From Okeania sp. SIO2C9 (GTDB taxonomy: Bacteria > Cyanobacteriota > Cyanobacteriia > Cyanobacteriales > Microcoleaceae): a stretch of DNA of 64,000 nucleotides. Numbering within the stretch: the stretch's first letter is position 1; each line of letters starts with the position of its first letter. Made by a program: the position numbers and the translations under genes. Below, piece by piece: positions 9,735 to 19,108 of the stretch. The notes below the pieces were generated by a model. The model was not told where the DNA came from, did not search any database, and saw only the letters and a list, made by a program, of their open reading frames with translations. Where the stretch lies: assembly GCF_010672455.1 (NCBI RefSeq), contig NZ_JAAHGO010000005.1, positions 2,221 through 66,220 of the forward strand. The letters run 5' to 3'.

Positions 9735-10325
9735 ATGAATTACAGGTATATTTTATTTAATAAACCCTACAATGTCTTAAGTCAATTCACTGACAACATT
9801 GATGAGTCCAACCAACGCCAAACCCTTAAGGATTATATTCCCGTTTCTTCAGTTTATCCTGTGGGTAGATTAGACCGAGATAGTGAAGGAGTTTTGCTAC
9901 TCACAAATCATGGACAACTCCAACACCGACTAACTGACCCTAAATTTGCTCATCCTCGTACTTATTGGGTGCAAGTGGAACGAATACCAGATGATGCAGC
10001 ATTAAGACAACTAAAACAAGGTGTAACGATCAAAAATTATCAGACTCGACCTGCAAAAGTAAGATTGTTATCTGTAGAACCCAATTTTCCACCCCGCTAT
10101 CCACCAATTCGATTTCGTAAAACTGTACCCACCGCATGGTTAGAAATCATTCTCACAGAAGGTCGAAATCGTCAAGTGCGAAGAATGACAGCAGCAGTTG
10201 GTTTTCCCACACTACGGTTAGTTAGAGTAGCGATCGCAGACCTGTACATGAATGAACTTCAACCTGGTGAGTGGCGAGACCTCAATCAAACTGAAATTGA
10301 ATCTCTCAAGCAGATGGTTTTTTAA
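9735..10325 (+). CDS. rluE: 23S rRNA pseudouridine synthase, RluE type
   Basis: A 196-residue RNA-modification enzyme that converts a uridine of 23S rRNA (position 2457 in E. coli) to pseudouridine. It aligns with E. coli RluE without its N-terminal extension: LFNKPYNVLSQFTD, RQTLKDYIP, the catalytic motif GRLDRDSEGVLLLTN (Asp of RLD is the nucleophile), YWVQVE, PPIRFRKTVPTAWLEI, and EGRNRQVRRMTAAVGFPTLRLVR. There is no S4 domain, as expected for RluE. It is probably monocistronic. It converges with ureB, leaving a 33-base gap. Confidence 0.93.
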   Translation: MNYRYILFNKPYNVLSQFTDNIDESNQRQTLKDYIPVSSVYPVGRLDRDSEGVLLLTNHGQLQHRLTDPKFAHPRTYWVQVERIPDDAALRQLKQGVTIKNYQTRPAKVRLLSVEPNFPPRYPPIRFRKTVPTAWLEIILTEGRNRQVRRMTAAVGFPTLRLVRVAIADLYMNELQPGEWRDLNQTEIESLKQMVF

Positions 10326-10358
10326 TTGAGGAGGTTGCTAGAGGGATAAATCAACCTA

Positions 10359-10670
10359 CTATTTATCTAATTTACCATTAATTATGCCATTAAAACCATA
10401 AACTTCTCGTCTTCCAACAAATGGTACTAAAATTACTTCCCGTTCATCTCCCGGTTCAAATCTAATAGCAGTACCTGCCGGAATATCTAGACGCATTCCT
10501 TTGGCGAGTTCGCGGTCAAAACTCAAAGCATTATTTGCTTCATAAAAGTGGTAATGGGAACCAACTTGAATTGGGCGATCGCCTGTATTTGCTATTAATA
10601 ATTTTACTGTGGGGCGACCTGGGTTTAATTCGATTTCTCCCTCTTGAATAATCATTTCACCTGGAATCAT
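10359..10670 (-). CDS. ureB: Urease subunit beta
   Basis: This 103-residue subunit is part of the UreABC nickel urease that hydrolyses urea to ammonia and carbamate. Typical sequences are [16 protein letters not shown] at the start, [40 protein letters not shown] and [12 protein letters not shown] near the end. A TTG 39 bases upstream would add 13 residues, but the MIPGE start agrees with the family. It follows ureA closely. Notably, no ureC follows: the next gene is the convergent rluE. Confidence 0.95.
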   Translation of the reverse strand: MIPGEMIIQEGEIELNPGRPTVKLLIANTGDRPIQVGSHYHFYEANNALSFDRELAKGMRLDIPAGTAIRFEPGDEREVILVPFVGRREVYGFNGIINGKLDK

Positions 10671-10718
10671 AATAGTTATCTTTTTCCTATTTATTCTGTC
10701 TTTCAACAATTCTAATTT

Positions 10719-11021
10719 CTAACGAATGGGATTATGAACAGTTACCAATTTTGTCCCATCAGGAAAAGTCCCTTCTACCTGAACTTCTTGTACCATTTCT
10801 GGGATACCTTCCATTACATCATTTCTTGTTAATAAAGTTGTACCAAAACTCATTAATTCAGACACCGTTTGACCTTCTCTAGCACCTTCTAAAATTGCCG
10901 CGGAAATATAGGCAACTGCTTCAGGATAATTTAATTTTAAGCCTTTTTCTTTACGACGTTCTGCTAATAAAGCAGCAGTAAAAATTAACAGTTTATCTTT
11001 TTCTTGGGGTGTTAACTGCAT
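10719..11021 (-). CDS. ureA: Urease subunit gamma
   Basis: A 100-residue subunit, exactly the usual UreA length, starting [14 protein letters not shown], with [35 protein letters not shown] and VPEM-type [29 protein letters not shown]. It is the first gene of a ureA-ureB pair. The 5' flank up to the IS1 remnant at about 11146 shows no ureD and no clear NtcA site (a near match GTA-N8-ATA lacks the second half). In many cyanobacteria the order is ureDABCEFG, so the pair here looks separated from the rest. Confidence 0.96.
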   Translation of the reverse strand: MQLTPQEKDKLLIFTAALLAERRKEKGLKLNYPEAVAYISAAILEGAREGQTVSELMSFGTTLLTRNDVMEGIPEMVQEVQVEGTFPDGTKLVTVHNPIR

Positions 11022-11145
11022 AGTATTTTTATATAGTCATCTCAGGGAAAATTTTATCATGTTTATCAATTTAATACTTGAATTGGTAGTGCATCAAGAA
11101 AGTGTGGGAATGGTAATATGAACATAGTCCCTAAATAGTTCAAAC

Positions 11146-11690
11146 CATTATGGAATGTGCTTTGTGTGGTCATGGGCATTGCCCATAAGCACGGAAAAAA
11201 CCAGTAAAGTAAGCCAACGGTACTATTGTCCCGAATGTCTACAAACTTTTCCTATGGGATGCTGCGCAAACACGCTCTACTTTCTATACCCTACAGTATC
11301 GTCGGCAAATTGAACCAGAAACAATGCCTATGGTTCTGCAAGGTCATATTGAGGGTAGTAGTTTAAGAGGAATTAGTCGTACAGTAAATCTGTCCTATAA
11401 TACGGTAGTGAGTTTGGTGAGAGCTGCCTCTCAAAAAGCGAGTGGCTAATTCTGGGGAGACCCCAGAATGTAAGAGGCACTCAAGACAAGGACAAATGAT
11501 TCATCATGCTCATGTACGCGCATATCGAAACCTCACAAATCAGTGGAGATGAATTTTGGTATGAATGTCCAAAAAAACAGGCATCACTGCCAGTCGAATG
11601 AACTGAGGGCAGGTGATTGTGGGATTGGGATGAATCAAGCATTCTCAAGTGGATTGATTCTCACAGGGAGAGTTGGTAAACATACTCAGG
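11146..11690 (+). pseudogene. Degenerate IS1-family insertion sequence
   Basis: Pieces of an IS1-type transposase survive: an N-terminal zinc-ribbon start (MECALCGHGHCP), IEPETMPMVLQGHIEGSS, SLRGISRTVNLSYNTVVSLVR and, after several stops and frameshifts, MIHHAHVR... and SGDEFWYECPKK. A small dispersed repeat (GGGATGCTGCGCAAAC) interrupts it at 11250-11268. A shorter, inverted copy of its 3' half is at 22518-22690. It is certainly inactive. Confidence 0.7.
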
Positions 11691-12710
11691 ACTTACGCAA
11701 AGACACTATAATATAGTGTTTACCCACAAAGGTTGATCCATTTGGCGATCGCTTGAAAACAAAATATAGCAATCCTATTTTATTTGTGTATGAAAATCTT
11801 ACCGCTTTTAGGGAACAGGGAACAGGGAACAGGGAACAGGTAAGAGTTTCGGTTTTTTTATCTACTTTTTGATTACCCGCAACCTATTTAGGATTGCTAT
11901 ATCAAAAATTTCAAAGCTTAACTCAAGTTACTTGATATTATTTGGTATACTTTTTGAGTATAAAAACAATTATTTGTCAACATATTTAAGATGAATTTTA
12001 ATTATTTAAAATAATTTCAGTATTTAATTAAGTAGCCATAAAAATTATACTCTGACAAATCTTCCTGACCATCTGGAAGAAGTTAGCCACGATTAAAAAG
12101 GAATCGCGCAGGTAGACGATACCGGATGTATAAAAAAATATCAAAAACTGGAATAATTAGGATGGAATGAGTGAGAATTAGTATCAGGAAAAATCATTAA
12201 AATTAAAGGTTTTCCTAGAGATAAAAAAAAAGCGATCGCTAATTAGCGAGGTCTGCTCAGAATGTAATACGCACTCAAGACAGTCAAATTATTCTGGGTT
12301 ACTATTTTCACAAAAAGAACAGAATATATTGCTACTAACGACCTGAATCAATCCTGTAATGATGAGGTAGAGTTGGAAATCCAAACTAGATGGAAAATCA
12401 TCGTGATAGTATGTAACTATTTGCAGCTACTCTGCCCTGCCTATGATTATTTATTCAACAAAAAAAAGTATTTCGCTACTCAGAGATATATACATACTAT
12501 AGAAGTGATGTAGCTACTGCTAGGATCTGCCAAAACTCAAGCAAGAGATTTAGAAAAAAATTGTGATAATCTTTGACTTAGCTAGGGAGTAGCTCGATTG
12601 ACCTATATTATACCAGTTGAAGGAAAGGTTAAAAAAGATCAAAAGCTTAAAACTCAGACAACGCAATATTTTTCTTCTTCCTTCTTCCTTCTTCCTTCTT
12701 CCTTCTGCAC
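11691..12710. other. 1-kb gene-free region with tandem heptamers
   Basis: Contains a CAGGACTTACGCA MITE end (11690-11702), a TATAGCAATCCTATTT repeat flanking an (AACAGGG)n run at 11812-11840, a HIP1 octamer at 12233, a possible further IS1 scrap (12250-12300), and a TTCCTTC heptamer run at 12667-12707 immediately before the glycosyltransferase start. No coding sequence or RNA gene is recognised. Confidence 0.5.
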
Positions 12711-14444
12711 ATGACCAAAAACATCAATCAAAAACTAATAATTTTTCTAGCATTTCTACTATTATCATTCTTCCTCAGATTTTGGACTTTATTTGTATCT
12801 GTATTAGACAAAGACGAAAGCATCTATATATTAGGAGCAGATAGTCTATTAAACGGCAACCTTCCTTATATAGAAATTTGGGATAACAAACCTCCAGGTA
12901 TTTTTATCTTATTTTCCCTAACAATGCTAATTTTTGGAAAATCCATAGTATCCATCAGAATCTTATCTATTATCGCCACAACTTTTACCAGTTATTTCTT
13001 ATATAGCATTGGTGTAACTATTGACAAAAAACAAGGAGATAAAATTGGATTATTAGCAGGTGCTTTATACGCTATTTTTTCCCTACATAATGATGGTGCT
13101 GCTGCGAATGCAGAAATCTTGTTTGCTCCTTTAGTGACTGGAGCATTTTTATTATTATTTCACAATAGGGAACCGTCAAATATTCAAGTATTTTTGAGCG
13201 GCCTAATTTTAGGGATAGGAATGCAAATCAAATACTTGGTAGTTATGGATGTTTTGGGATTAATTTTATTGGGAAGTTTATTTCGGAAGGAAGAAGGAAG
13301 AAGCGGTGAGACCCCGCGTCGCCGAAAGGCGCAAGGGAATGCTCACCAAGAGAGGAAGAAGGAAGAAGAAGAAAGTAGGAAGGAGAAAAGAAAACCTGGA
13401 AATAATTTTCAGACTATAGACATATTCAAAAATCTTTCTTTTTCCCTATTTAAGTTTTATATTATTTTAGGTGCAGGCTTAATTTTACCTGCCATTATCA
13501 TCGCAGTTATTTATCAATTTTCGGGCTATTTTGATGAATATATTTATGCAACTATCACTGCAAATAGTAAATATGTAGCAATGCTCAATTTTTCCTGGTC
13601 AGACCTTTTCAGTAGACTCAGAAAACAGGTATTAGGAAATATTTTATTGTGGTTATGTTTATTTTGGAGTCCGGTTTATTTGTTTGTCTTTGCTAGAGGT
13701 AAATTAAAGCAAGAACGAAATTTAATCTATTTATTTTTGTGGTTTAGCTGTGCTTTTTTAGCAGTTTTATTATCAAAGCGATTTTATAATCATTACTTTT
13801 TACAATTATTACCTCCTTTATGTTTAATTAGTAGCTATTTAATTATTAAATCCGTTCATTTACCTCAAAGAAAATCTAGAAGTCAAGATTTATATGAAGA
13901 AGCCAAGAAACAGAAAAAAACAGTTATGATAAATTCCCGAAATTTTTCTATTGACTTGCCTTCTGCCTTGCCAAATATACTTTTATTCCTAATCTTAATA
14001 TATCCTTTTGCCCAAGCAGGTTATAACAAATTAAATAAAAATTGGGAATTTATCTATTATCGATATATAAAAATAATAGATACATGGGATGACAGAGAAG
14101 CTTTGATTGCTAAATATCTACAGCAGAGAATTAGATCGACAGATTATATATATATCGTCAATTATGAACCAATAATTTATTACCTAGTTCCCACAAAAAT
14201 TCCGACAAAATATGCTTTTTCTAGCCATTTAACAGCCATGTCTCAGATTTTACCTACGGATGCTCTCCAAGAATTAGATAAAATTATGGCGAAAAATCCT
14301 AGTTATATTTTACTAGCAGAAAAAGATAATATTAGTCCAGAATATAGAAATCATCTTAATCAATATTTAGAAAAAAAATACTTTCTAGAAACCACAATTC
14401 AAAATGTTAGATTATATCGAAGGGTGCATTTAAATTTTGAATAA
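12711..14444 (+). CDS. GT39/ArnT-like membrane glycosyltransferase with in-frame repeat insertion
   Basis: A 577-residue polytopic membrane protein of the GT-C (PMT/ArnT-like) fold, which would use a lipid-linked sugar donor; acceptor unknown. Seen: an N-terminal helix, then DKDESIYILGADSLLNGNLPY with the acidic pair of GT-C enzymes, IWDNKPPGIFILF, about ten hydrophobic helices and a soluble C-terminal part. Residues about 193-232 (13286-13405) are not family-like: they read KEEGRSGETPRRRKAQGNA and a Glu/Lys run, encoded by GGAAGAA heptamers around a GAGACCCCGCGTCGCC palindromic repeat. The frame is kept. The last codons match the end of a MITE-like element (see 37691). The 5' flank is also heptamer repeat. 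Confidence 0.85.
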   Translation: MTKNINQKLIIFLAFLLLSFFLRFWTLFVSVLDKDESIYILGADSLLNGNLPYIEIWDNKPPGIFILFSLTMLIFGKSIVSIRILSIIATTFTSYFLYSIGVTIDKKQGDKIGLLAGALYAIFSLHNDGAAANAEILFAPLVTGAFLLLFHNREPSNIQVFLSGLILGIGMQIKYLVVMDVLGLILLGSLFRKEEGRSGETPRRRKAQGNAHQERKKEEEESRKEKRKPGNNFQTIDIFKNLSFSLFKFYIILGAGLILPAIIIAVIYQFSGYFDEYIYATITANSKYVAMLNFSWSDLFSRLRKQVLGNILLWLCLFWSPVYLFVFARGKLKQERNLIYLFLWFSCAFLAVLLSKRFYNHYFLQLLPPLCLISSYLIIKSVHLPQRKSRSQDLYEEAKKQKKTVMINSRNFSIDLPSALPNILLFLILIYPFAQAGYNKLNKNWEFIYYRYIKIIDTWDDREALIAKYLQQRIRSTDYIYIVNYEPIIYYLVPTKIPTKYAFSSHLTAMSQILPTDALQELDKIMAKNPSYILLAEKDNISPEYRNHLNQYLEKKYFLETTIQNVRLYRRVHLNFE

Positions 14445-14465
14445 AGCCAAAAAATTATCACTTTT

Positions 14466-14987
14466 AGGGAATAATTAATAATTAATAGATATCTCCGAAA
14501 AATAAATCAACCTTTTAATTAGGGTTTGCTGATTAAATCGAAAAGCACTGATATATAAAGGCTTTAGCATTTTTTAGTAAAAAAAATCTAAGCTTTTAGG
14601 TCATAATAGTTCAAAAAATTAGCATTTTAGACTCATAGTTGCCCAGAATAATCCCTTGATTATTCTTCCTCCTACCTCCTCTATAATTCCCATTTATCCT
14701 GTCTCCTATCTAGGGAATAATTAATAATTAATAGATATCTCCAAAAAATAAATCAACCTTTTAATTAGGGTTTGTTGATTAAATATAAAAGCACTGATAT
14801 ATAAAGGTTTTAGCATTTTTTAGTAAAAAAAAATCTAAGTTTTTAGGTCATAATGGTTCAAAAAATTAGCATTTTAGGCTCATAGTTGCCCAGAATAATC
14901 AAGGGATTACTCTTCCTCCTACCTCCTCTATAATTCCCATTTCTCCTATCTCCTACCCTTACCCATAAGACTTTTTCAGCAAACCCT
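14466..14987. mobile_element. Tandem pair of family-1 MITEs (first copy incomplete)
   Basis: A 246-bp unit starting AGGGAATAATTAATAATTAA occurs twice in direct tandem (14466 and 14712). Each includes a family-1 MITE beginning AGGGTTTG(C/T)TGATTAAAT (14521 and 14767). Only the second has the right end TTCAGCAAACCCT (to 14987), flanked by AATT on both sides. The interior contains TAGTTGCCCAGAATAATC and TCTCCTA-type heptamers. It looks like a duplication that copied flank plus element. Confidence 0.8.
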
Positions 14988-15324
14988 AATTAGATTGGTT
15001 AAGGAAAGAAAAATTAACCCTAAAAAAGATTTTTTAGCAACTTTTTCGTGAAAATATCTTACCTGTTGCCTGTTGCCTACTCCTGCAAAAAATCTATATC
15101 TTTTTCACCAGATATCTAATGATTTCTGTATGATAATTAATTTTATTTTTGATTATTGGAGATATCTATTGAACAAAAAAAGAATTCAGAAATCAATAAA
15201 TAGAATATAAACTAAAAAAAGGAAAATAATAAGAAAAATTAAAATCTCTAGCCAAAATAGCATCAATAATGGTAAACAAACAAAAATCCCGAACCGACTA
15301 TTGCGGTTAAAAAAATCATTTTTT
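14988..15324. promoter_or_regulatory. AT-rich leader region of glpK
   Basis: About 330 bases, mostly A/T, carrying one GTTGCCTGTTGCCTA heptamer pair at 15064 and, at 15110-15170, an ATATCTAATGA / TTGGAGATATCT repeat also seen near 31260, 61560 and 62515. The glpK promoter must lie here but no box is distinctive. Confidence 0.35.
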
Positions 15325-16839
15325 ATGACTACAGACACCGAAAAATACATCCTAGCTCTCGACCTCGGTACAACAGGCAACCGAGCAATATTATTCAATT
15401 CTCAAGGCGCTAGTATCGGTCAAGCTTACAAAGAACTTACTCAATATTACCCTCATCCCGGTTGGTTAGAACACGACCCAGAAGAAATATGGGAAGACAC
15501 TTATGCCATGATGGAACAAGTGTTCCGAAATACTAATATTTCCTCCTCAAATGTAAAAGCTATCGGTTTAACAGTACAACGAGAAACCTGTCTCCTCTGG
15601 GACAAAACCACAGGTAAACCACTGCACAAAGCAATAGTTTGGCAAGACCGTCGTACCGCACCCATGATTCGAGAATTAGTAGCAAAAGGCAAAGCAGAAA
15701 AAATTCAAAACTGTACCGGATTAGTTTTAGATGCTTACTTCTCAGCAACAAAATTATCCTGGATGCTAGAGTGGGTAAAGCGAGACCAACCAAAAATTAA
15801 CCTCAGTAATGTGTTGGCAGGTACCATCGATACTTGGATTTTGTGGAAACTAACTGGTGGGCAAATTCACGCCACCGACCATAGTAACGCCAGTCGCACA
15901 ATGTTAATGAATATTGAATCCCTAAGTTGGGATAGAGAATTATTAGACTTGTTTCAAATACCTAGAGAAATAATGCCGGAAATAAAACCAAGTTTCAGCA
16001 TATTCGGCAAAACAAAAGCAGACTTATTAGGAGTATCAATTCCCATAGCTACAATTTTAGGAGACCAACAAGCTGCCTTATTTGCCCATGGTTGCGATCG
16101 CCCCGGAATGTTAAAATGCACTTATGGTACAGGTAGTTTTTTGATTGCTAATACTGGAGATAGTCTTACTAAATCTCAAAATCAACTATTATCAACTATT
16201 GGATGGACTCAAAAAATAAACGGTAATTTGAAAACAGCTTACGCTCTAGAGGGGGCAATGTTTACCACGGGAGCTTGTATTCAGTGGTTAAGGGATGGGT
16301 TGAAGCTCATAGACTCCGCAGCAGAAACTGAACATCTGGCAATGGAAGTGGAAGATACTAACGGTGTTTATTTTGTACCTGCTTTAAGTGGTCTCGGTAC
16401 CCCTCACTGGGATATGAATGCTCGCGGTGCTTTTCTCGGAATTACTGGAGGTGTGAAGCGGGAAAACATGGTAAGAGCAGTTTTAGAGTCAGTTGCTTTT
16501 CAAGTTAAAGAAGTTGTGGATGCTCTGAATAAAGATAGCGGAACTCTAATGACTAATCTAAAAGTTGATGGTGGAGGTTCGCAAAATAATTTTTTAATGC
16601 AATTTCAGGCAGATTTGTTGGGTATTCCTGTTGAACGACCTGCGTTTATTGATGCTACTGCTCAAGGAGCTGCTTTTGCTGCTGGTTTGACAGTAGGTCT
16701 ATGGGATGACTATCACAAATTGGTGAATAATAGTACAGTTGGGCAGGTGTTTGAACCCAGTGAAAATGCTGCAAAAGTGCAAAAAAGTTTTATGGTTTGG
16801 CAAAAAGCTGTTAGTAGAGCAAAAAATTGGATTGAATAA
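15325..16839 (+). CDS. glpK: Glycerol kinase
   Basis: A 504-residue FGGY-family kinase that phosphorylates glycerol to sn-glycerol 3-phosphate. Seen: phosphate-1 motif ILALDLGTTGNRAIL, GLTVQRETCLLWDKTTGKPLH, AIVWQDRRTA (catalytic region), DTWILWKLTGG, TDHSNASRTMLMNI, ILGDQQAALFAHGC (general base Asp), TYGTGSF, the FGGY signature VDGGGSQNNFLMQFQADLL, and ATAQGAAFAAG. The ATG at 15325 fits the family start; an upstream TTG at 15301 would add eight residues. No glpF, glpD or regulator adjoins, so it is a stand-alone gene here. Confidence 0.95.
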   Translation: MTTDTEKYILALDLGTTGNRAILFNSQGASIGQAYKELTQYYPHPGWLEHDPEEIWEDTYAMMEQVFRNTNISSSNVKAIGLTVQRETCLLWDKTTGKPLHKAIVWQDRRTAPMIRELVAKGKAEKIQNCTGLVLDAYFSATKLSWMLEWVKRDQPKINLSNVLAGTIDTWILWKLTGGQIHATDHSNASRTMLMNIESLSWDRELLDLFQIPREIMPEIKPSFSIFGKTKADLLGVSIPIATILGDQQAALFAHGCDRPGMLKCTYGTGSFLIANTGDSLTKSQNQLLSTIGWTQKINGNLKTAYALEGAMFTTGACIQWLRDGLKLIDSAAETEHLAMEVEDTNGVYFVPALSGLGTPHWDMNARGAFLGITGGVKRENMVRAVLESVAFQVKEVVDALNKDSGTLMTNLKVDGGGSQNNFLMQFQADLLGIPVERPAFIDATAQGAAFAAGLTVGLWDDYHKLVNNSTVGQVFEPSENAAKVQKSFMVWQKAVSRAKNWIE

Positions 16840-16904
16840 TTTTTGGCAGTCCTGCAAGGGTAATGGTATTGATTGAACTTGGGGCAAATTACCTAATGAT
16901 GTTA

Positions 16905-17062
16905 GCTGTTATTACCTCAGCTCCAATTGGTCGCTCTTGGGAGTTTCCCGTAGTGTGGGATGGCGTTAGCGTTAGCGTTTGCGCAGCATTCCGATAGGAA
17001 AGCTCCTCTGTCACTCTTCGGGTCTACTCGCCATATCCAATCGACCAAGAGAGAGGATGTAT
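16905..17062. repeat. GC-rich small dispersed repeat cluster
   Basis: Starts near TTGGTCGCTCTTGGGAG and ends TCGCCATATCCAATCGACCAAGAG, with GTGTGGGATGGCG, repeated GCGTTAGC units and the dispersed motif TTTGCGCAGCATTCCGATAGGAAAG inside. The outer parts are roughly inverted (TTGGTCG / CGACCAA). The same modules occur at 1232, 2720, 21880 and 49300. Downstream sequence to 17170 has no gene. Confidence 0.6.
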
Positions 17063-17179
17063 TTCGGTTTCTTTCCTACTCACAGTTTTTTCCACTCCCC
17101 ATCTCCCCTAACTGAATTACCGTTCTTAGAAACCTATGATTATCTATATAAATCTCTGATTTTCTCTAAATAATCTGTT

Positions 17180-18415
17180 CTATTCCTGCTTCAAACTGGC
17201 AACGTCGGCGTTATCCAGTCCACAGGCTGTCACGGTCGTTTGCTTTTGCTTCGCAAAACTGGCGTAACGCAACGCTGGCGCGAAACGCGTTAGCGTTGCG
17301 GAGCAAACTGACCGCCATAGCTAAATTTAACGCTGCATTCAAGTCTCGTTCGCGCTAGCGTTGCGGAGCAATCACAACTGAAATTGCAGTGTTCGCAATT
17401 AAATACTCTCTCTGACAAAGACAGAGACTCTTTAGCAGTTCCACACCTACTGCAAGTCTTAGAACTAGGGAACCATCTATCAACAATAATTAGCTCAGAA
17501 CCGTATAACTAACACTTGTAATCTAACTGTCTGCGAAACTCATAAAAACCCATGTCAGCAACTGCCTTAGCTAGTTTTGGCTCGGCCATCATTCCTGACA
17601 CATTAAGGTCTTCTATTACTATTTGACTGTGGTTTTTAGCTAAATAAGTAGTCAGTTTATGCAATGTATCTTTTCTGATGTTTGCTATTGTGTTGTGTAA
17701 TTGAGCTATTTTGAGTTGTGCTTTCTTCCAGTTATTGGAAAACTTGGTTTTATGTCTGTTAAGGTATTGCAGTCGGGATAATTTAGATTCTAACTTTTTG
17801 TAAGATTTAGCCCCTTCAAATATCTCGCCAGTTGAGAGTGTAGCTAAAGTTTTTACACCTAAATCTACACCAACTACATCTGCTGATTTCTCAGTAATTA
17901 TGGTTGCTTTCTCTACTTTGAAACTGATAAACCAACGGTCGGCTTTTCTGCTAATAGTTACAGATTTAGGGATAACATTATCTGGTAATATTTCATAAGT
18001 TTTAACCCATCCAATTCTTGGTAATTTTATGTGATTAAACCTTACCGATATTGAGCCATCTAGAGTAAAACTATCATCCCTACCTTTTTTCTTGAATTTA
18101 GGTTGACCAGACACTTTGGTAAAGCAGCGTTTCCAAGCCTCTGATAAATACTTCAAAGCATATTGAGGCGCACATTTAGAAACCTCGTAGTACCAATAGT
18201 TTTTAGGTTTAACCATTGCTACTAAAAGTTTATGCAGGTCAATTGCAGTAGGAAATTTAAGTTTACCTGAAGGATTATTGAAATTGTGATTAAGGATATT
18301 CCTAGTCAACCATAGTCCCCAATTTATTTGCATTACGAGCTACACCAGCGTGTTTAACCAGTAACGTTTTTTGCCTCTGATTGGGGTGTAACTCAGTTTT
18401 GAATCCTAGTAGCAT
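17180..18415 (-). pseudogene. tnpB: Decayed tnpB (IS607-associated type), with two repeat insertions
   Basis: Reading from the ATG at 18415 the protein begins MLLGFKTELHPNQRQKTLL and matches TnpB to the end, but with four lesions: a frameshift near 18345 (GVARNANK then NWGLWLTRN), an in-frame TAG after QLDYKC (about 17513), a 22-bp GC-rich repeat (GCTCCGCAACGCTAGCGCG) inside the third RuvC block between CD and RDLNAALNLAM (about 17350-17373), and a larger hairpin repeat after MAVS (about 17225-17305). The longest open stretch is 17509-18333. RuvC Asp (VGVDLGVKT), Glu (IVIEDLNVSG) and zinc-finger CSRCG/CEHC remain readable. It cannot make an intact nuclease. It is related to the remnant at 19714. 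Confidence 0.88.
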
Positions 18416-18594
18416 AAAATCAAATCTAGATAATCAGATATTATAGTAGATAATCATAGATTTTGTCAAGCTGTTATTTACCCCCCGTATGACAAAGACA
18501 CAAGCAGTAAAAATAGCAAAATTTCTCACCATATCTAAATTGACCAACATAGGGTGAAGAAAAGATAAAATCTAAATAGGTCTTTAATATACTT
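18416..18594. promoter_or_regulatory. Intergenic region upstream of clpS
   Basis: About 180 AT-rich bases including GATAATCA repeats. It should contain the clpS promoter and the former left end of the decayed tnpB element. No specific site is identified. Confidence 0.3.
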
Positions 18595-19023
18595 ATGATA
18601 ATTCCTCAAGCAGTTACAATTATGTATAAATCATCCCAATATAATTGTATGGATATACAGGAAAATAGTAGCATGGATCTTGGAATTTCCATCATCGCAA
18701 TTGCAGATAATATAATAGTGGGAGTAGGGGGTAGCTCCTCTACAACTGTTGCTCCTAGACAGTCTAGTCAAGTTGTTAACAAACCATATCCCAACTACAA
18801 GGTTATTGTTTTAAATGATGATGTCAATACATTTAAGCACGTCGCTGAATGTTTGCAAAAATATATTCCAGGTATGACAAGTGATCTTGCTTGGGAGCTA
18901 ACTCACCAGGTTCACAATGAAGGTCAAGCCACAGTTTGGGTTGGCCCTCTAGAACAGGCAGAATTGTATCATCAGCAGTTGAGTCGGGCCGGGTTAACAA
19001 TGGCACCCTTGGAAAAAGCATAA
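18595..19023 (+). CDS. clpS: ATP-dependent Clp protease adaptor ClpS
   Basis: ClpS binds N-end-rule substrates and delivers them to ClpC/ClpP in the cytosol. The conserved domain is residues about 55-142: KPYPNYKVIVLNDDVNTFKHV, CLQKYIPGM, HNEGQATVWVGPLEQAELYH and LSRAGLTMAPLEKA, the form usual in cyanobacterial ClpS1. The first 50 residues are variable; ATGs at 18652 and 18673 are alternative starts, and no strong ribosome site decides. It sits between two transposon remnants but is itself intact. Confidence 0.9.
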   Translation: MIIPQAVTIMYKSSQYNCMDIQENSSMDLGISIIAIADNIIVGVGGSSSTTVAPRQSSQVVNKPYPNYKVIVLNDDVNTFKHVAECLQKYIPGMTSDLAWELTHQVHNEGQATVWVGPLEQAELYHQQLSRAGLTMAPLEKA

Positions 19024-19108
19024 ATAATTTCAGTAGGGTAATCAACAATATTAAAATAATTAAACAAAGTTAGATATAACTAGATATTTATTGTGATATA
19101 CTAGATTT

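Noticed and set aside
15186-15398. 70-codon minus-strand frame overlapping glpK start
   Set aside because: Antisense to a well supported gene start and composed of low-complexity hydrophobic codons from AT-rich DNA.
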